Assembly: GCA_027886175.1 (NCBI GenBank)
Contig: JAJNNQ010000031.1
Coordinates: 4,910,501 to 4,974,500 of the forward strand
Source: Phylloscopus collybita
Lineage: Eukaryota > Chordata > Aves > Passeriformes > Phylloscopidae
Direction: 5' to 3'
DNA length: 64,000 nt
Positions 36,963 through 50,484 of this stretch are shown here, piece by piece. The notes beneath the pieces were generated by a model. It did no database searches and had not been told where the DNA came from. It was given only the letters and a program-made list of their open reading frames with translations. Made by a program: the position numbers and the translations under genes. Position 1 is the first letter of the stretch; each line of letters starts with the position of its first letter.

Positions 36963-38526
36963 GAATCACAAATAATGTCACTTGGGGGAAATGAGAAGGG
37001 AGAATGTGTCCAGTGACATTTAGGCCAGCACAAAAAGCCATGAGGACCAAACAAGGTCCTTGTTGAGGCCAGGCACATTCAGGGAGAGGAACCATGAGAA
37101 GTGGTTTTCTTGCAAGTGTCCAAAGAAAACCTTAAAGACCTTCTTTTCAGGGATAAAATCAGTGGAGTTTAGAAGAGCTCTGGAAACAGGGATTTGTAAC
37201 TCATTCATCTTTGTAAATTGTGAGAGCCTGCACAGTTCCTCCTTAGTGCTCACAAATCCAGGCATCTTTCTGCTGCAGAAGGTAGAGTTTGTTTGTCCTG
37301 GCAGATTAATCTCTGTGGGAGGTTAAACTTGCTCACATGTCCACCTAAAGAGGGAAATGATGGATCCAGCTCTACCTCCTCACCCTTCATTGTGTCACAT
37401 CCCTTTTAAGCTGAAATCATTCCCAGTGGGATGTTTCTGATGGAACAAAAGCAAGGGAGAGTGCTGCCCCAGATAGAGGCTGGGGTAAAATGCTCTTCTG
37501 ATGTGGATCTCCATCAGCACAGCAGGAGATGGAAAGAGAAAAAGGGAGCCAGTGGCCAAGCCAGTTTCAAGATTCTTTGTTTTGTTAGGCTGTCTGTAGG
37601 TAGTTTGCCTGTTGGTGCCTCCGTCCATGGTGGGCAGAGATTTCAGCAGAGCCTTGAATCCTGCTGGGGCTCTGAGACAAAACCCCTGGTGTGTCCTCAG
37701 GAGGCCTCACTCTGCCCTTTCAGGGGCTGCTTAAAGCACATCAGTGTTCCCAGATGGAGATCTTTGGAAATTCATGATCACCTATATTTGATTTACCATC
37801 TTTTCTGGCAAATTCTAGTAATAATGATAAAAATATTCCTTGCTTCATTTATCAGATCAATTAATAAAATACTGTTTGACTAGAGCATCTTATCCTGGTT
37901 TTATTCTGATTTTTGTTGATCAAATGTTTCATTATTTTGAAGCCTGTTTACAGTACTACAATGTCATCTTTCTGTTTCCTCAAAAGGCACGTTTCCAAAA
38001 CGTGCTTTCAGATATCCAGCCATTTTAATGAATACCTCAAGGGATCATTGAAATATCTTTAAACAGGTGGTGTGAGTTTAAAAAGTCTTCCCCTGTGTAT
38101 CCATCTGCATTCACCACCTTAGGTCATCTTCAATATTCATGTTTTCTACCTGGAATGCTGGTTTTGTCCTCAGTGATAACATGTGATTTTCTTCAAAATG
38201 AAGCATATGGTTTATTTTTCTTGTCAAATTGCCCTTAAAATCTCTTGGTTGTTTTTTTTCTGGTATTTGTATCTGCCAGGATTGGAAGACTTATTTTTGC
38301 CTAAACTATCTCAATATTTATGGTAGTGTTCATTACTAAGAAGCAAATGACAGGGGAAAAAAAAAAAAATTCTGCAAATACACAAAGCTGCTTTCAAACA
38401 GCCTTGGTTTGTTGCTAGATCTTACCTAAAATTCCCTGACAGCAATCATAAATTTAGTTGCACAATGCAATTTTTGGGAATACCTTCAAAACCCTTACTG
38501 TAATTTCCTTGATTTTCTTTTTGATT

Positions 38527-38554
38527 GTTTGTTTGTTTGTTTGCTTGCTTGTTT
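38527..38554. repeat. (TTTG)n tetranucleotide repeat
   Basis: TTTG repeats that change to TTGC in the second half, 36 bp upstream of the purine tract at 38591. Confidence 0.9.
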
Positions 38555-38590
38555 TGGCCATTTTCTTCCTTCCTTTAAAACACACACACA

Positions 38591-38641
38591 GGAAAAAAAA
38601 GAAAATAAAGAAAAAAAAAAAAAGAAAAAAAAAAAAGAAAG
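38591..38641. repeat. Purine-only tract after a (CA)n run
   Basis: About 50 bp of A with scattered G and one T (38606), directly after an ACACACACAC run at about 38580-38590. Open frames across it are lysine-rich artefacts. Confidence 0.93.
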
Positions 38642-39464
38642 CTGTGTTATCAGTCAGTTAAAGGTAAATGATGAAAAATAATTATTAATTTCTAGAGCTC
38701 AGTTTAGTTAGACTTGGTTCAAAGTCAGTGTTCTGCTATGTGAACTTGTTCACTTAGAGTTTAAAGAAACTTGTTGCAATGAGAGAATTGTTCTTTGTAC
38801 TCATCAGCCCCCAATGGCTTAATGAGAAATAGATTTAAATATCCTACAAAAGCCAAAGACGGCGAGGGAACACCAGGACTTCTCTTAGGCTGGGAGGATG
38901 AATTTCTCTGCTGATCCCAGAGTTTAGGTGGGCTCAGGGCAGGGAGGAGTTTCCTCCAGGCGTGGTGCACTCAGCAATGAAGTCACTCAGTATCACCAGT
39001 GTGATGTGGCTTTGGGGGCTGCTTTAGTGGCAGTCCCCAAGAGAAGGTGGAATAATGTCTCTGATTCAATTCAGGAACTAAATTTTTACCACACTCCTCA
39101 AGTGGAAGTAAATGCCCAGGTCTTTGGATCCATCTTAGGGATTCACATGCCTTGCTTACCAGTGCTCAAACACATTTCAGTGGGTCATACCTATAATTCT
39201 TGATTTTTATTTTTTTTAATTGATTTTTTTTTAAAGATAGAAAAAAAAAATAGGTGCCACTGTTCTGTCACAGGTGTGCTTTCTGTGAAACGACACTTTA
39301 AATCTACTTGAGTGTCATTATTGTAGAGACTCAAACAGTTTAGATCTTAATTGATATTAATAGGAATAACCCTCAATGACGTGAACTTGGCAAGCCAGAA
39401 ATTGCAGCTGTTCTCAGCAGTAGTGGCAGGAACAAAGATAATTAATTGTTTTTCCCTGGGAGAT

Positions 39465-39490
39465 ATATTTAGTTTGTACAAACTAAATAT
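39465..39490. repeat. Perfect 26-bp palindrome
   Basis: Two 13-base arms (ATATTTAGTTTGT and its reverse complement) meet without a spacer around a central GTAC. The sequence can form a hairpin in single-stranded DNA or in the LRP1B pre-mRNA. No flanking mobile element is recognised. Confidence 0.97.
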
Positions 39491-41191
39491 TCCATTCCCT
39501 GAGCCCTAATTCAGGCTTGTATTTGTTCTGCAAATACAGGAAGTGAAACTAAAGTTAATATTTTTTGACTGCCACACCATAATGTGAGCTATTGCAATGA
39601 TTTTCGAGAAATAAAGTATTTAAAATATTTATTACACAAGTCTTCCAGTGATAGCTTAAACAGTTGATGTTATGTATGGGTTTTTTTAGTATAAAAAGAG
39701 TAATAATTTGATTTTTTGGTGGTTGTTGGTTTTTAAGAGCTGGCCCCAGCAGTATTGTGCAAAGGGGATCATGCTGGATATTGCAGAGCACGTGTTCATG
39801 GCAGAGTTTTAGACAAACAGTATTCCTGAGTGAGCACAACCTCATTTGCTAAGAACTTGCAGTCAGCATTATAATCCTCCTGGATTATTAAAGAATACAT
39901 CAAGGTTCAGTTTTGAAGCGCACAGGGGTGTGTTAATGGCACTGCAAAATGTTTATACCCATCGTGCAGGAGGCCTCTGTCTGGGTTATTGATTGCCAGG
40001 CTTTAAATTCTTTCAGCTTTGCTTAAATAAGAGTGGGAAGGAATCTTCACAGATCCTTCCCCTGTCTCAGCTGCAAGTGGGCTGAGCCACCTGGGGAGTA
40101 TTTACTTCTGGTCCTGGTTCTTGAAGCTGTAATAGACACCCCCACAAGAATGTATATTCATATGCTCTAAGTGTGTGGTTTTTATTAACACTTATTTTAA
40201 TAGTGGTTGTAAAACTCAGCAGTTAAATGCAGTTCTTTAAAGCGCTGGCATTTTGAGTGAGGGTTTCTTTCACTGGTTATTTATCTCTGCAATAGAAAGT
40301 CTCTGGAGTGGGTATAATTTTGTCTGCACTGATAACATCCACCCTGAAAACGTAACACGCAGGGGATGCTCTGTTGCTTGCCACAACAGTAATTTCCTAT
40401 TACAGGTTTTAAATCTCTGATATCTTAAAAAAATGGAGCTGCCTCAGGTTGGGCTGGACACGTTGGCAACAGCACTGAGCAGTGCAGGTGCTCTTCAGCA
40501 CCTCCACAACTGCCTCCCTTCACAGCCAAGAAATGAGGCTTTATTTCCCCAAACTAATATGGCACTAAGCCATCAAACTAAACATTTATCTTTGTGATGT
40601 AAATATTTCCGAAGCTCAGCTCCTTTCAAATCCTGCAGTTATTTGCGCTGCTCAGCCAGAGGCATGGACTTTGCAGCAGGAAAATGTGTTCTTTGTGAAT
40701 GGGATGAAGCTCTTTTCTTCACTGCATCTTAAATGCAATCTAAATGATCCATCATGCTCTGCACACAGCAAAAGCAATAGGTGTGATCAAAGTCTGATTA
40801 CATGTAATCAGCAGCAGTAGTGATTTGAATGTTTTGTCCTGCATCTTCCCTCAGCCTACTGCCCAGATAAGCTGCTGCTTTAGAGTATTGAAAGCAGCTA
40901 CTTGAGTTCATCAACTGGGTTAGTTCAGAACCCCATTTCTCTGGATCTCCCTCTTTTTTTTTTTTTTTTGACCATTGCATGGCTGGAATATCAGTTACTT
41001 TGGATACTCATTAAAAAATATTTACTGTATTGCACAAACAAGCCTGTCATTCAGGTCCACAACTTCTTAACAACAGCTGATTTGAGAGGTAAAACTGCTT
41101 TTTTAAAAAAAAAATGCCTGTGCCCTAAAATGCAGAGAACTGTTCGTAACAAACCCCCAGCTGGGGGAAACTTAGAAATGGGATGCCACTT

Positions 41192-41217
41192 AAAAAAAAA
41201 AAAAAAAAAAAAAAAAA
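41192..41217. repeat. Poly-A run of 26 bp
   Basis: The longest A homopolymer in the window. It could be the tail of a retroposed sequence, but the DNA upstream shows no recognisable element and no flanking duplication was found. Confidence 0.95.
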
Positions 41218-41743
41218 TCAACAAAACTAAGAAGTATTGTTATTACTGTGGTCATGGATCAGGCCAAACCATCTCTCTTTGGAGTGTGTGTACATGCATT
41301 CTGCAGGAATTGTTAAGGATTGTGTCTGCTCCAGTGGTTTAGCTCAGTTGCTGAGAGTGTGTGGAGCAGCTGTAAGGAATACCCAGCGCAGCTCCACCAG
41401 AGCAGTCCCCTCAGTAATTCTCTGACTCCAGCCCCCTCACAAGTGAAATCACTCTGCTGCAGAGCTCCAAAGCTGTGTCTGTCTTCTGGGGAGAATTGCC
41501 TGCTCGTACGCTTCTGCATCTCTCTCTTTCCTGCTGCTAGAATATAATTAAAGTTGCTAAAAATACGTGCTTTCTAATATTGTTTTTTCTGTGTAGGCGG
41601 CTGCTGTTACTCTGTTCTCAGGGGAGGAGATGGGATAAAGATGAATGTCACTTAACTCTATTAAGTGGTCCATATTGCACAGGGATATAAAAGCTCCTTA
41701 TTTGTGGCCTGATCCAAAGTCCCAGGAAGTTTTAAAAATTGAT

Positions 41744-41781
41744 ATCTATATATATATATATGTACATATACATATATATAC
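41744..41781. repeat. Imperfect TA-rich microsatellite
   Basis: TA dinucleotides interrupted by GTACATATACAT, so an originally pure tract has begun to decay. It contains several short self-complementary stretches. Confidence 0.93.
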
Positions 41782-44700
41782 AGTAGAGTCTGCTGGCTTT
41801 GTTAGCTTTACAGAAGTGGTTTGGTTTTTTTCCCCCCCCCATCAGAAGAGAGGATTTCTGAACTGAAAACTGCCACTTTCATGTTAGCTGTGAGAATTTA
41901 CATCCTGAGTGCTGAGGAAACTAGTAGAACAAGCGGGGCCATAATTACTGTGCTTTTACAATACCAACATTGTACCTAATTATGGCTTTGTCTACAGAGC
42001 GCTCTGTTTGTTTAATAATCCCAGCAGACACAGTCTGAGCATATGTTTTTGTATCACCTGGGTGTAGCTGGGAACAACTGGCACCACTGTCATGGAAGTG
42101 ACAGTTGACAAGATTTTACCTATTTTACAGTCTAAAGCCTTGGCTCACCTGTGCTATGCATGAAATCCCTTAAGGGTGAGCTGGAATCAGCATTTAGAGG
42201 CAAAGCAGCTCAATGCAAAGAGAGCCTTTGTTCACTTTTTGTGTATTAAAATCAGGGCGTAATTTTCTTTTCACAATCTCAGCAGCTCGCAAAGCTGGTA
42301 ATAAAATCCTCAGCACCCCTGCTGATGAAGTGAGATCTGCTATTGCTAACAAAGGTTAAACATCCATCATCCTTTTGACCTGCTAAAATTATTCCATCTG
42401 TAGGTTTCATCCTGAGTTTACCACCTGTCCCATGCCTTTTGGTTTCTATTTAAAGATGACCGCTTTTTTTCTGAATATGAAATTTTTGATTTCCTTTCCT
42501 GCCTCCTCAGCCATCACTGAAATTGTAATTATCTTTTTCTCACATATGGAAAGTCTCAAAAATAACTTAAAGATTTTTGGTAGAGAGGGGACAAAGAGGA
42601 GCCTGACTCTGTATTTGTGATGGATTTCCTCCAGCCTGCTCTGTGGTGAAACCTTCCCCTGTGAAACCTGGATATGTCATATTTGTTCAGGTGTCCACCA
42701 ACTCCTTGTTCAGCATATCAGGGTTATGAGCCTCATTTCCATGACTGCAGTGGAATTTCTAAAAGTTGGAGTTTTCTTGGCCACCCTTCAGTCCCCAGAC
42801 TCCAGGACAGATTGAAGAAAGCAATTAAGTTAAAAATTAAATTATACCTTCCTTGGTTTTGTGCAACTAAAACATTTACTCTGTGTGTGTAATCCTGCAT
42901 ACCATCCTATTGATTCTGTTCCTGATGCTGTATTTAATTTTCTAATTGCCTGTGTGTCTTGACCATCCTGTTTGACACAAGTAGCCTCAGGGATAGCAGG
43001 GATTTTAAAAAAGCTGAGGAAAGCCTTCCCACAGGAATGCTGCCTCTTGAATTAAATGTTTCCTCCACAAGGATATGTGGGGCTCCTTTGATTTTTGTGA
43101 AGTGTCCGAATGTCTTGGCAAGAAACTTTTAAAATTATTTCAGCTGAGTTGGTTGATAACATTTTATCCAAAGTCATCTTTATTTCCCTTGTATCTGTTT
43201 TGATAGCTGGTCTTTTACAGTTTTTTTAATAGTAGTCAACACTTATGAATTACAATAGAATGTCACATTAATAAATCAAAGGAATAATTATCTAAACTGA
43301 TACTTTCTTGGATTTTGTTTGCCTTTGAATAATTCAATGCTTAATTTATATATAATTGTTTTTCAAAAAGATGTTTATTTTAAAACATTCTATAATATTT
43401 TTTTATGATTTTTTTTAGTAATGTTGAATAATTCTGAGTGATAGTACTTGGTTTTCCTGCATGATGAGCCAGTGGTGACTACAGAATGCAACTTAGGGCA
43501 GGAGCTTGTTCCTGCCGTAAAGCCCTTGACAGAGAAGGGTGACTCTTCGCTCGCTTTAAAAACAGAAGGTTTTGTTATCAGTCCAAACTTGAAGCCTATT
43601 ACAGTCTTCTCATCCTTTTATCAATCCAGCTCTTCTCCTAAGTGTCGAGGCTTTGGCCATTTCCTGTTGTTTCCAAGCAGCCAATGGGCAGATGGGCTCA
43701 TTAATCCTCCTGTGGTCACTCACAGCTCACCCAGTGCCATTCCTGCTGTCCTGGGGATGGGGCAATAAATCCAAGCAGAGAGGGTTCCACCACTTGTTTG
43801 TGGGGAGTTGGGTGACACCAGGCTGATATCACATCTGTCCTTCCCTTTGATCCTTCTTTGTAGCTTGGACTTTTTGGGCAAAATGTAAGCTGCCCTGCAA
43901 AATACCATTTTGAATATTTTAGCAGAAACCTTTTGGTAAATATTGTGCCTTGCTGCCTGTGAATAATGTGTTTGCCTGTTCAGAAAAATCACATTGAGGA
44001 CCTACTGACAGTAGCAGCTAATATCACAATGCATTGCTCTCTAGTGGTGTGAAAATTATTATTCGACGTCTGGATTTCCAAATTACCCTTAAATTATTGG
44101 TCTAGGATCATGCTATCAAGAAAGTTCGACCTGAACTGCAGAAGAGCACAATTGTAACTACTTTCCCAACTGTTAAATTGCAATTAAACCTATATTAAGC
44201 AACCCTTTAGTGTGCCTTTTACTTAATTCTTATAATTTAACTTAGAACTGTTGATTGTAGTTATTTAAAGTAATGGATACGATTTCAGTAGAGTCCAGCA
44301 GAATTGTGGAGGCATTTGGAGGTTTAGAGGCAATTTTTAAAGGATTATATGAGAAACAGCTTATTTTTATTGCAAGTTTCTAATATTACTAATATATTTT
44401 TAATATTTGGTGATAACTAACTTGAATAAAATAGTTAACCGTGGTAAATGAGATTTTCCTTTTATTCTTTATGGAGATGCTATTTAGAAAGGAATTCTAG
44501 CTTGATTTTCTACTCATCCTTTCAATAACTGAGTCTAGTTTAAAGTTGTGTTAGTATTTAACCCCATTTCCCTCTAGATTAATTATCCTAATATAAAACA
44601 AATATGTGTTAAACATATGCAGTTGCTTACGGAAGCAGATTTCACTGTTTCATTGAATATAAGTCTCTTGTTACACAAAACAAACCCGTCATATTTAAGA

Positions 44701-46350
44701 TTTCTTTGGTCATTAAAATTGAATTATGTAATAGGCTTCCATCTGCTATTGAAACCTGTTCATCATTATTTTGTGTCATTTTAAGTGGGAGCATTCTGAG
44801 AAATGCTTAGTGACAGCAGGCTTGGCTCTCCTGGCTGTGAGAGCAGGGTAGGACATGGCTTCCTTCCTTTCTGGCTGCAAAAATGAATGTGTTGCCTTCT
44901 GAGAAGGTTTTCTCCAAGAGTTTGGTTCTCGCTTCCCCAGCCTTGCCATCTTCTGCAAAATTCTGTATTTCATTTTTGCTGTTAAACTGTGTGCAAGGCG
45001 AGCTCCTCCCCACGTCTCCCCCAGCCCGTTGCCTTGATTGCTGTGGGATAAATGCAGCGCTGCCATCCATCAACCCCACCCCTGTCTGGGTGACACTGAT
45101 GGTGCTCAGCAGAGCAGGCAGCATTAAATGATTGGCAGTGGAGCCCTCACAGGAGTGGGCAGGGAAGATGGATGGCCCCGTGCTGCTGTGCTGGAGCAGG
45201 AGCTGGGCAAAGGGGATCGGAGCCCACCGGGGTGGATATGGGATCCGCTGGAACAGGAGCCAGGCAGGGCAGGAATTCTACTGCTCCATCCAAGAACTGC
45301 ATTGTCAACCTGCATTGTGAGGGAGCTGGACTGGGGAACTTCCTGAGGACAAACCATTTAGCTGATAGAAGATTCTACGATTTCAGGATTAACCTTTTCG
45401 ATATCCTATCCAAGATGTAGTTTTTGGATATGACAAAAGGAGTAAGATTTGTGCGTGAGTTTGCTAAAACAAACAAGCAAATCAAGCACCAATGCTAACA
45501 TAGCCTCAACATCCTCCTCCAGGGAAATAAAAGAGAAGGTAAAGTAGCTAGTTCGATTCTATCCAGATACTTTATAGTTCTTTCCATACTGCTTTTAATT
45601 TTTTTAATCCTTTATGATAACTTATTTTCTCTGTTTTCTCAGTATAACTTTGTTTTCCCGATTATGCAGTTATCTAAGTTACTTAGATCTTATCTACTTC
45701 TTTCTTTCATAAAGTTATCTATGCTTTAAAAGAAAACTGAAAACTTAACTTTTATTCAAAGAGATGATAAGCAGAGCATATTTTTTTCTTAATATTCCCA
45801 TAATCTTCTCAGTATCTTAAAATATCGCAACAGTTTATGTGCTTTTCCTTCCTCGTGTGGCCAGATGCCATTCTATTCTATAGTTTGAAATATTCAAGTG
45901 AAATGTCTCTGTTATGTTTTACATGGTAAGAAAACAACCAAATTAAAACAATGACATCACTGATTACCCTTTGATAGATGAAATTTATCTAAATTAATTA
46001 TCTTTTAGTTTTTGTTAAAAACGTTCATATGTGGAAATTTACGATGATAGAACATCTGCTCAGCAGAGGGCTTATCAAAGGTATTGTAATAAGCTATGTA
46101 ATGAATGTTTCAGCTTTCAAAAGAGAAAATATTTTCTGTGGCATTTATTTAAATAATTTGTCTCAAGTCGGGATTTCCAGCCCACTTTAAGAAAAAGAAG
46201 CAATTTTGCCTTGAAAACATAAGAACTGAATTTGGAAGCTTTACAACTCAGCGAAGGAAAAAAAGTGTAACTTGGAAATATCTGAGTTCCAAGAGGTAGC
46301 ACAGAGTGGAGATGAAAAAGATTCATTTGAAGTCCTGCTTGGAGGCACAG

Positions 46351-46392
46351 CGAGTGGCGCTCTGTGGCGAACCGGGTTTGAAATCGGCGCCG
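46351..46392. other. Compact CpG cluster
   Basis: Seven CpG dinucleotides in 42 bp (46351, 46358, 46368, 46373, 46385, 46388, 46391), with GGCGCCGGG at the right end and one more CpG at 46417. The surrounding kilobases have very few. No gene or element is recognised here. Confidence 0.7.
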
Positions 46393-49300
46393 GGTGACTT
46401 GTCCTCAGTCCCCATCCGTCTGCTCATTTCTTGTGCTCTTCAGGAGTTTGCTTGTCAGACCTTTTGGAGGTTTGATCCTGGGAGCAGCTGAAAAACCTCA
46501 GTCTTTTCTCCGTTGAGCTTCCTGATGAAGCAGGAAACATGTCTGTGTACAAGAAATGTATTATTCAAGTCATGGCTCCTAGAATTCCCTTCTTTTATGT
46601 GAAAGTTTGTGTTGCTTATCCAAGTATATAGGAGGTGTACTTATGGAAGAGCTCCTATGAAGGGCCTTGCCAAGATGCTTGCAGTTCCTTATTTTTTTCC
46701 TCCTTATTGTTTTTCTCTTTTGTTTATTTCTGTATATTTATTAACCTTTTCAAGTCTTCTGTCACAACCATTTCTTCCTGTCAAGTAGGAAATGAAATTA
46801 TAATATTATGAGCACGCTATGATAATGCAGGCTAAGGTAGGGGAGAGGCTCAGAAGTTTTCACATTCCATGCAGATGGGTTTTCCAAAGCCATCTTGTTC
46901 TTTGACACGGGAAAGAAGGAAGGGTTGTTTCAGTGGAAGCCTTTGAAGGCTTTCCACAAGTGAGAACATTTTTGCTCATGTTCACCCTGGCACTGGCTGT
47001 CAGCAGCTGAAAGGGCACCTTGTTGACTCTGGTACAGGGCTTGTCACTCTTCACACACAGAGGGAGAAATGATGGTCACTTTGACCCTCCACCCTGACAT
47101 TTACATTTAATCCACGTCAGGCTGCTTGGAAAGACCACTTCACCCTGGGGAATGTGTTTGCCTGTTTCCTCCAGCTTTCAAGGAGGTGAAGGAGGATAAT
47201 TGTGAAAAAAAAAAAAAATAAATGGTTCAGTGGGAGCTTGTTTGGCCTTCAGCCTCCTTTTTTTGCAGGGCTGCTGGGAGCAGGGATTAGCAAATGGCAG
47301 GATTGCAGGTAATGTCTTTCTATTAGGGTCTGTCTGTTGTGTTAGAGAAGGCACCTGGCTATTCTCTGGTATTTTTGAGCCATTAAGAATCATAACTATC
47401 ATGCAATTTCGTAGTTTGCTGAGATAGGTATTATTCTGTGACCCTTTGCTGATTAGATAAAAAATGGCTCAGGAATATTTGGGTATATCTCATTATCTGA
47501 GTATTTCCTAAATTTCTCTGTCCATAGATTTTGGCGAGTTGGGTCTGAATAACCCTCTCTTATTCAAATCCAGGAGGGGACTTGGGGTCACACACCCTCC
47601 CCCTTAATGTAAATATGTTTTTGTCAGAGACAGAGCCAGAAAGAACAAGGAACAAGACACTCCCTAAGCTTATTACCTGCCCACTTCCAAAAACACTACA
47701 GGATTTTCATCAATCAGTGGATATTTCTTATCTTCTTGTTAGTACGGACCTCTATCAATATTTGCTGAATCTGATCCATAAATTACAGTAGCACGGAACA
47801 AGTCCAAAAAATATGAGGAATTCTTGTAACTGTGTGATGTAAATAAGGAATTTGAGCATGACTATTATGAACTGAGAACTGGGATGTCTGATGTCACTCC
47901 ACAGTCTCCAAAGAAGATGCCTGTGACTTTGATGGGTGGGAGATGTGCAGACTGAGGAAAGTTTGCACATGGAATTTAAACATATGTGGCTTAAACTGAG
48001 CATATGGTGCTTTTACTGACAGGTACCTGTGCGTGTGCCTTGCCTATGGATAAAGCAATTAGCTGATTAGTAAATGCTGAGTAAGTGATAATTGTTATGC
48101 CAAGAGCTGAATAAATACACATAAAATACCCATATTCCTGTTTAGAATGCTTCACGTGAACATGCCAGCACCTCTTAAAGTCCCTCTGCATTTTGGAAGC
48201 AGAAATCAGGGTTTGGTAGATCTAGTGAGAGATTTTTGGGTTCTGTAAATAAAATTTCATGATTTTGAACACAACATTATACTGAACCAGGTAGGACAGA
48301 AATAAATGGTATCAAAATCATATTTTTATACCCTGAATGTAAAACTCTGTTTTACTGTTTTGCAAGACATCTCAAGGATTTTGTCTGTAGTTTAGTGTGG
48401 CCAAAATGTAAATATTCTACTTTGTGCTGGGCTCTTAAAATGTAAATTTAACTCCAAAGGTATGAAAGGTTTGGAAAGTATTATATAAAAGTCTGAAATT
48501 CATAAATAGGAAATGCTGTGCATGCTCTTTCTTCACATTTCTCTTTCAGTTACAGCAATTTAGGTTTTGGCGTATGATGAATTCTGTCATAAATTAATAC
48601 CGGAATATACTTTTCAGCTTTGGAGTAAATTTTGCTGAAATTAATCTGGAAACCCTCCCATGTTTCAGTGAGAGATCAAAGAAAATCCCAAATGGAAAAC
48701 ATGCTTTTGAGAGGGGGGGAAAAAATAGTTCTGAGTTCTTAAACTCTTGTAATGAAGATAACTTAATTAAAATCAAAGCAAAGCTAATTAAGAACTTAAA
48801 AGTTCAAGTTTTGGTTGCGTAATATTCCTGAAACATGGCAGAATGGGTTTATTATCATTGGCAGAATTCCTGGTCGTGCAGACAGGTGATGCCAGTGGAT
48901 CCCAATGGAAAATGGAAAACAGCTGGATTGCAGTTTTTTTGACCACTCCTTTTGGCCTTTCTGCTCTTTGTTAGTCCTCCTGCTCTTTTGCTTCTGGGAA
49001 AAATATATATATATATTTTTTTTTGGCAAGAAATTCTCCTTCTCTCCTATGAGGTTTTTTTTTCTGGCATGCAGCTGGGGAAAAACTAAACTAGCTATGG
49101 TCTATCAGTTTATCTTTTTTGTTCATGGATTTTGTGGTTCATTCCTTGATCTAACCATTCTAAAGTAGGGAAAAACACCCCCACGTTCACAAACACATCC
49201 CTCTAGTCTTTGTGCATCTTTTCTTCCGTGAAAATGGAGACAGAATTGAAAATTTCAGGGTTTTTGTTTGTTTGTTTGTTTTTTTTTCACTTGAAACATA

Positions 49301-50318
49301 GTGAAAAGATTTTTTTAAGTGCAAAATTAAATAAAATCAATTTGTGAGGCATTCTTACTTCACACTGATCTTAAGCTGTTGCTGTAAAAGCTTTATAATA
49401 TTATGTTGTGATGGTCTCTTATTCTTCAACAATCATTCCCATCGTGCTTGTATCGTATCCTTCAAAAGCTTCTCTAGGAATGAGCTTTTTGGGTTAGCTC
49501 GCACATGTGGTTTTTCTGAATATTTAATGAAAGCCTAATGAGGAGGCTCCCTGCTCTAATGGATCAGGACTTTATTAGGCTGAGTTTTGCTCACTTTGAA
49601 GAGCGTTGCCATATGGGAGCTTTGTTTTTTTTCGGGCTCTCTCAGGTGCTCTCGGCAGATGGAGCTGGAAATGCTCGGAAGGCAGAGCACCAGGTAACTC
49701 CCATCCAGGCAGCTGGGGAGTCACCCAGGCCACAGAAAGAGCCTGGCAGATCCTCAGAGAGCCCAAGCAAAGGATTGCTGGAAGTGGGAAGCACAATTCT
49801 GGAATTCAGAAGCTTCTCTGGGCACCTGGTTCCTTGACCAAGGCAGTTCTTAATTAGGTTCCAAGCAAATCGTTTCCAGTCTCGTGACAGAGCTGGAGAC
49901 CTCTCAATGACAGCAAGGTGATCTCCCATATAGCTCTTTTCAAGAGCCCTGTTGACTTGCTTTTCTTCATTGCATTCCCTCAAATAGGAAGGGTCCAGAT
50001 CCCTTTGACCCTGAACAGTCCATGTGATCACAGGCAGTGATCTTTATCCCTAGTTATTTGGGTTGTTTAGTTAATGCAAGTTTACAGAGACAAATGCCTT
50101 TTTAATGCAGGAGCATTGCTGGGCCAGGCAGACATCAGTCAGTCACTGCTTTGTCTGCTCATTGGTTGATTGGTTTCTTTCCCTTTTTCCCTCTTCTGTT
50201 TTCTCATCATAATTGAATGTTGGTATTTCCAAGTTCAGTGTAATTTCATGCATTATAGTTCTAGTTGTTTTCCTAATGAAGATTTTGAGCTTTATCCTCT
50301 TTAAAAATTGTTAATCTT

Positions 50319-50484
50319 AAAAAAAAAACCAAAAAAACCAAAAACAAAAAGCCCCCAAACAAACAAAAACACACAACAAAAACAAAGCAAACAAACAAAC
50401 CAAAACCCCCAAAAAATCCACCACAACTCAATAACCAAAAAACCCCCACAAACAAACAACAAAAGACACCCACCAAAAACAACA
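50319..50484. repeat. 166-bp A/C-only low-complexity tract
   Basis: Only six of 166 bases on the + strand are G or T (three each), so about 96% are A or C. The tract mixes AAAC, AACA and CAAAA words with three C5 runs (50352, 50406, 50443) and shows no fixed period. The apparent glycine, phenylalanine and cysteine-rich frame on the minus strand is a product of this composition. Confidence 0.93.

Noticed and set aside
36655..37016. Overlapping frames of about 100 codons on both strands
   Set aside because: They fall inside the antisense CR1 3' region, which is largely non-coding tail, so they are not genes.
41192..41217. Poly-A run as the tail of a processed pseudogene
   Set aside because: No gene-like sequence upstream and no target-site duplication were seen.
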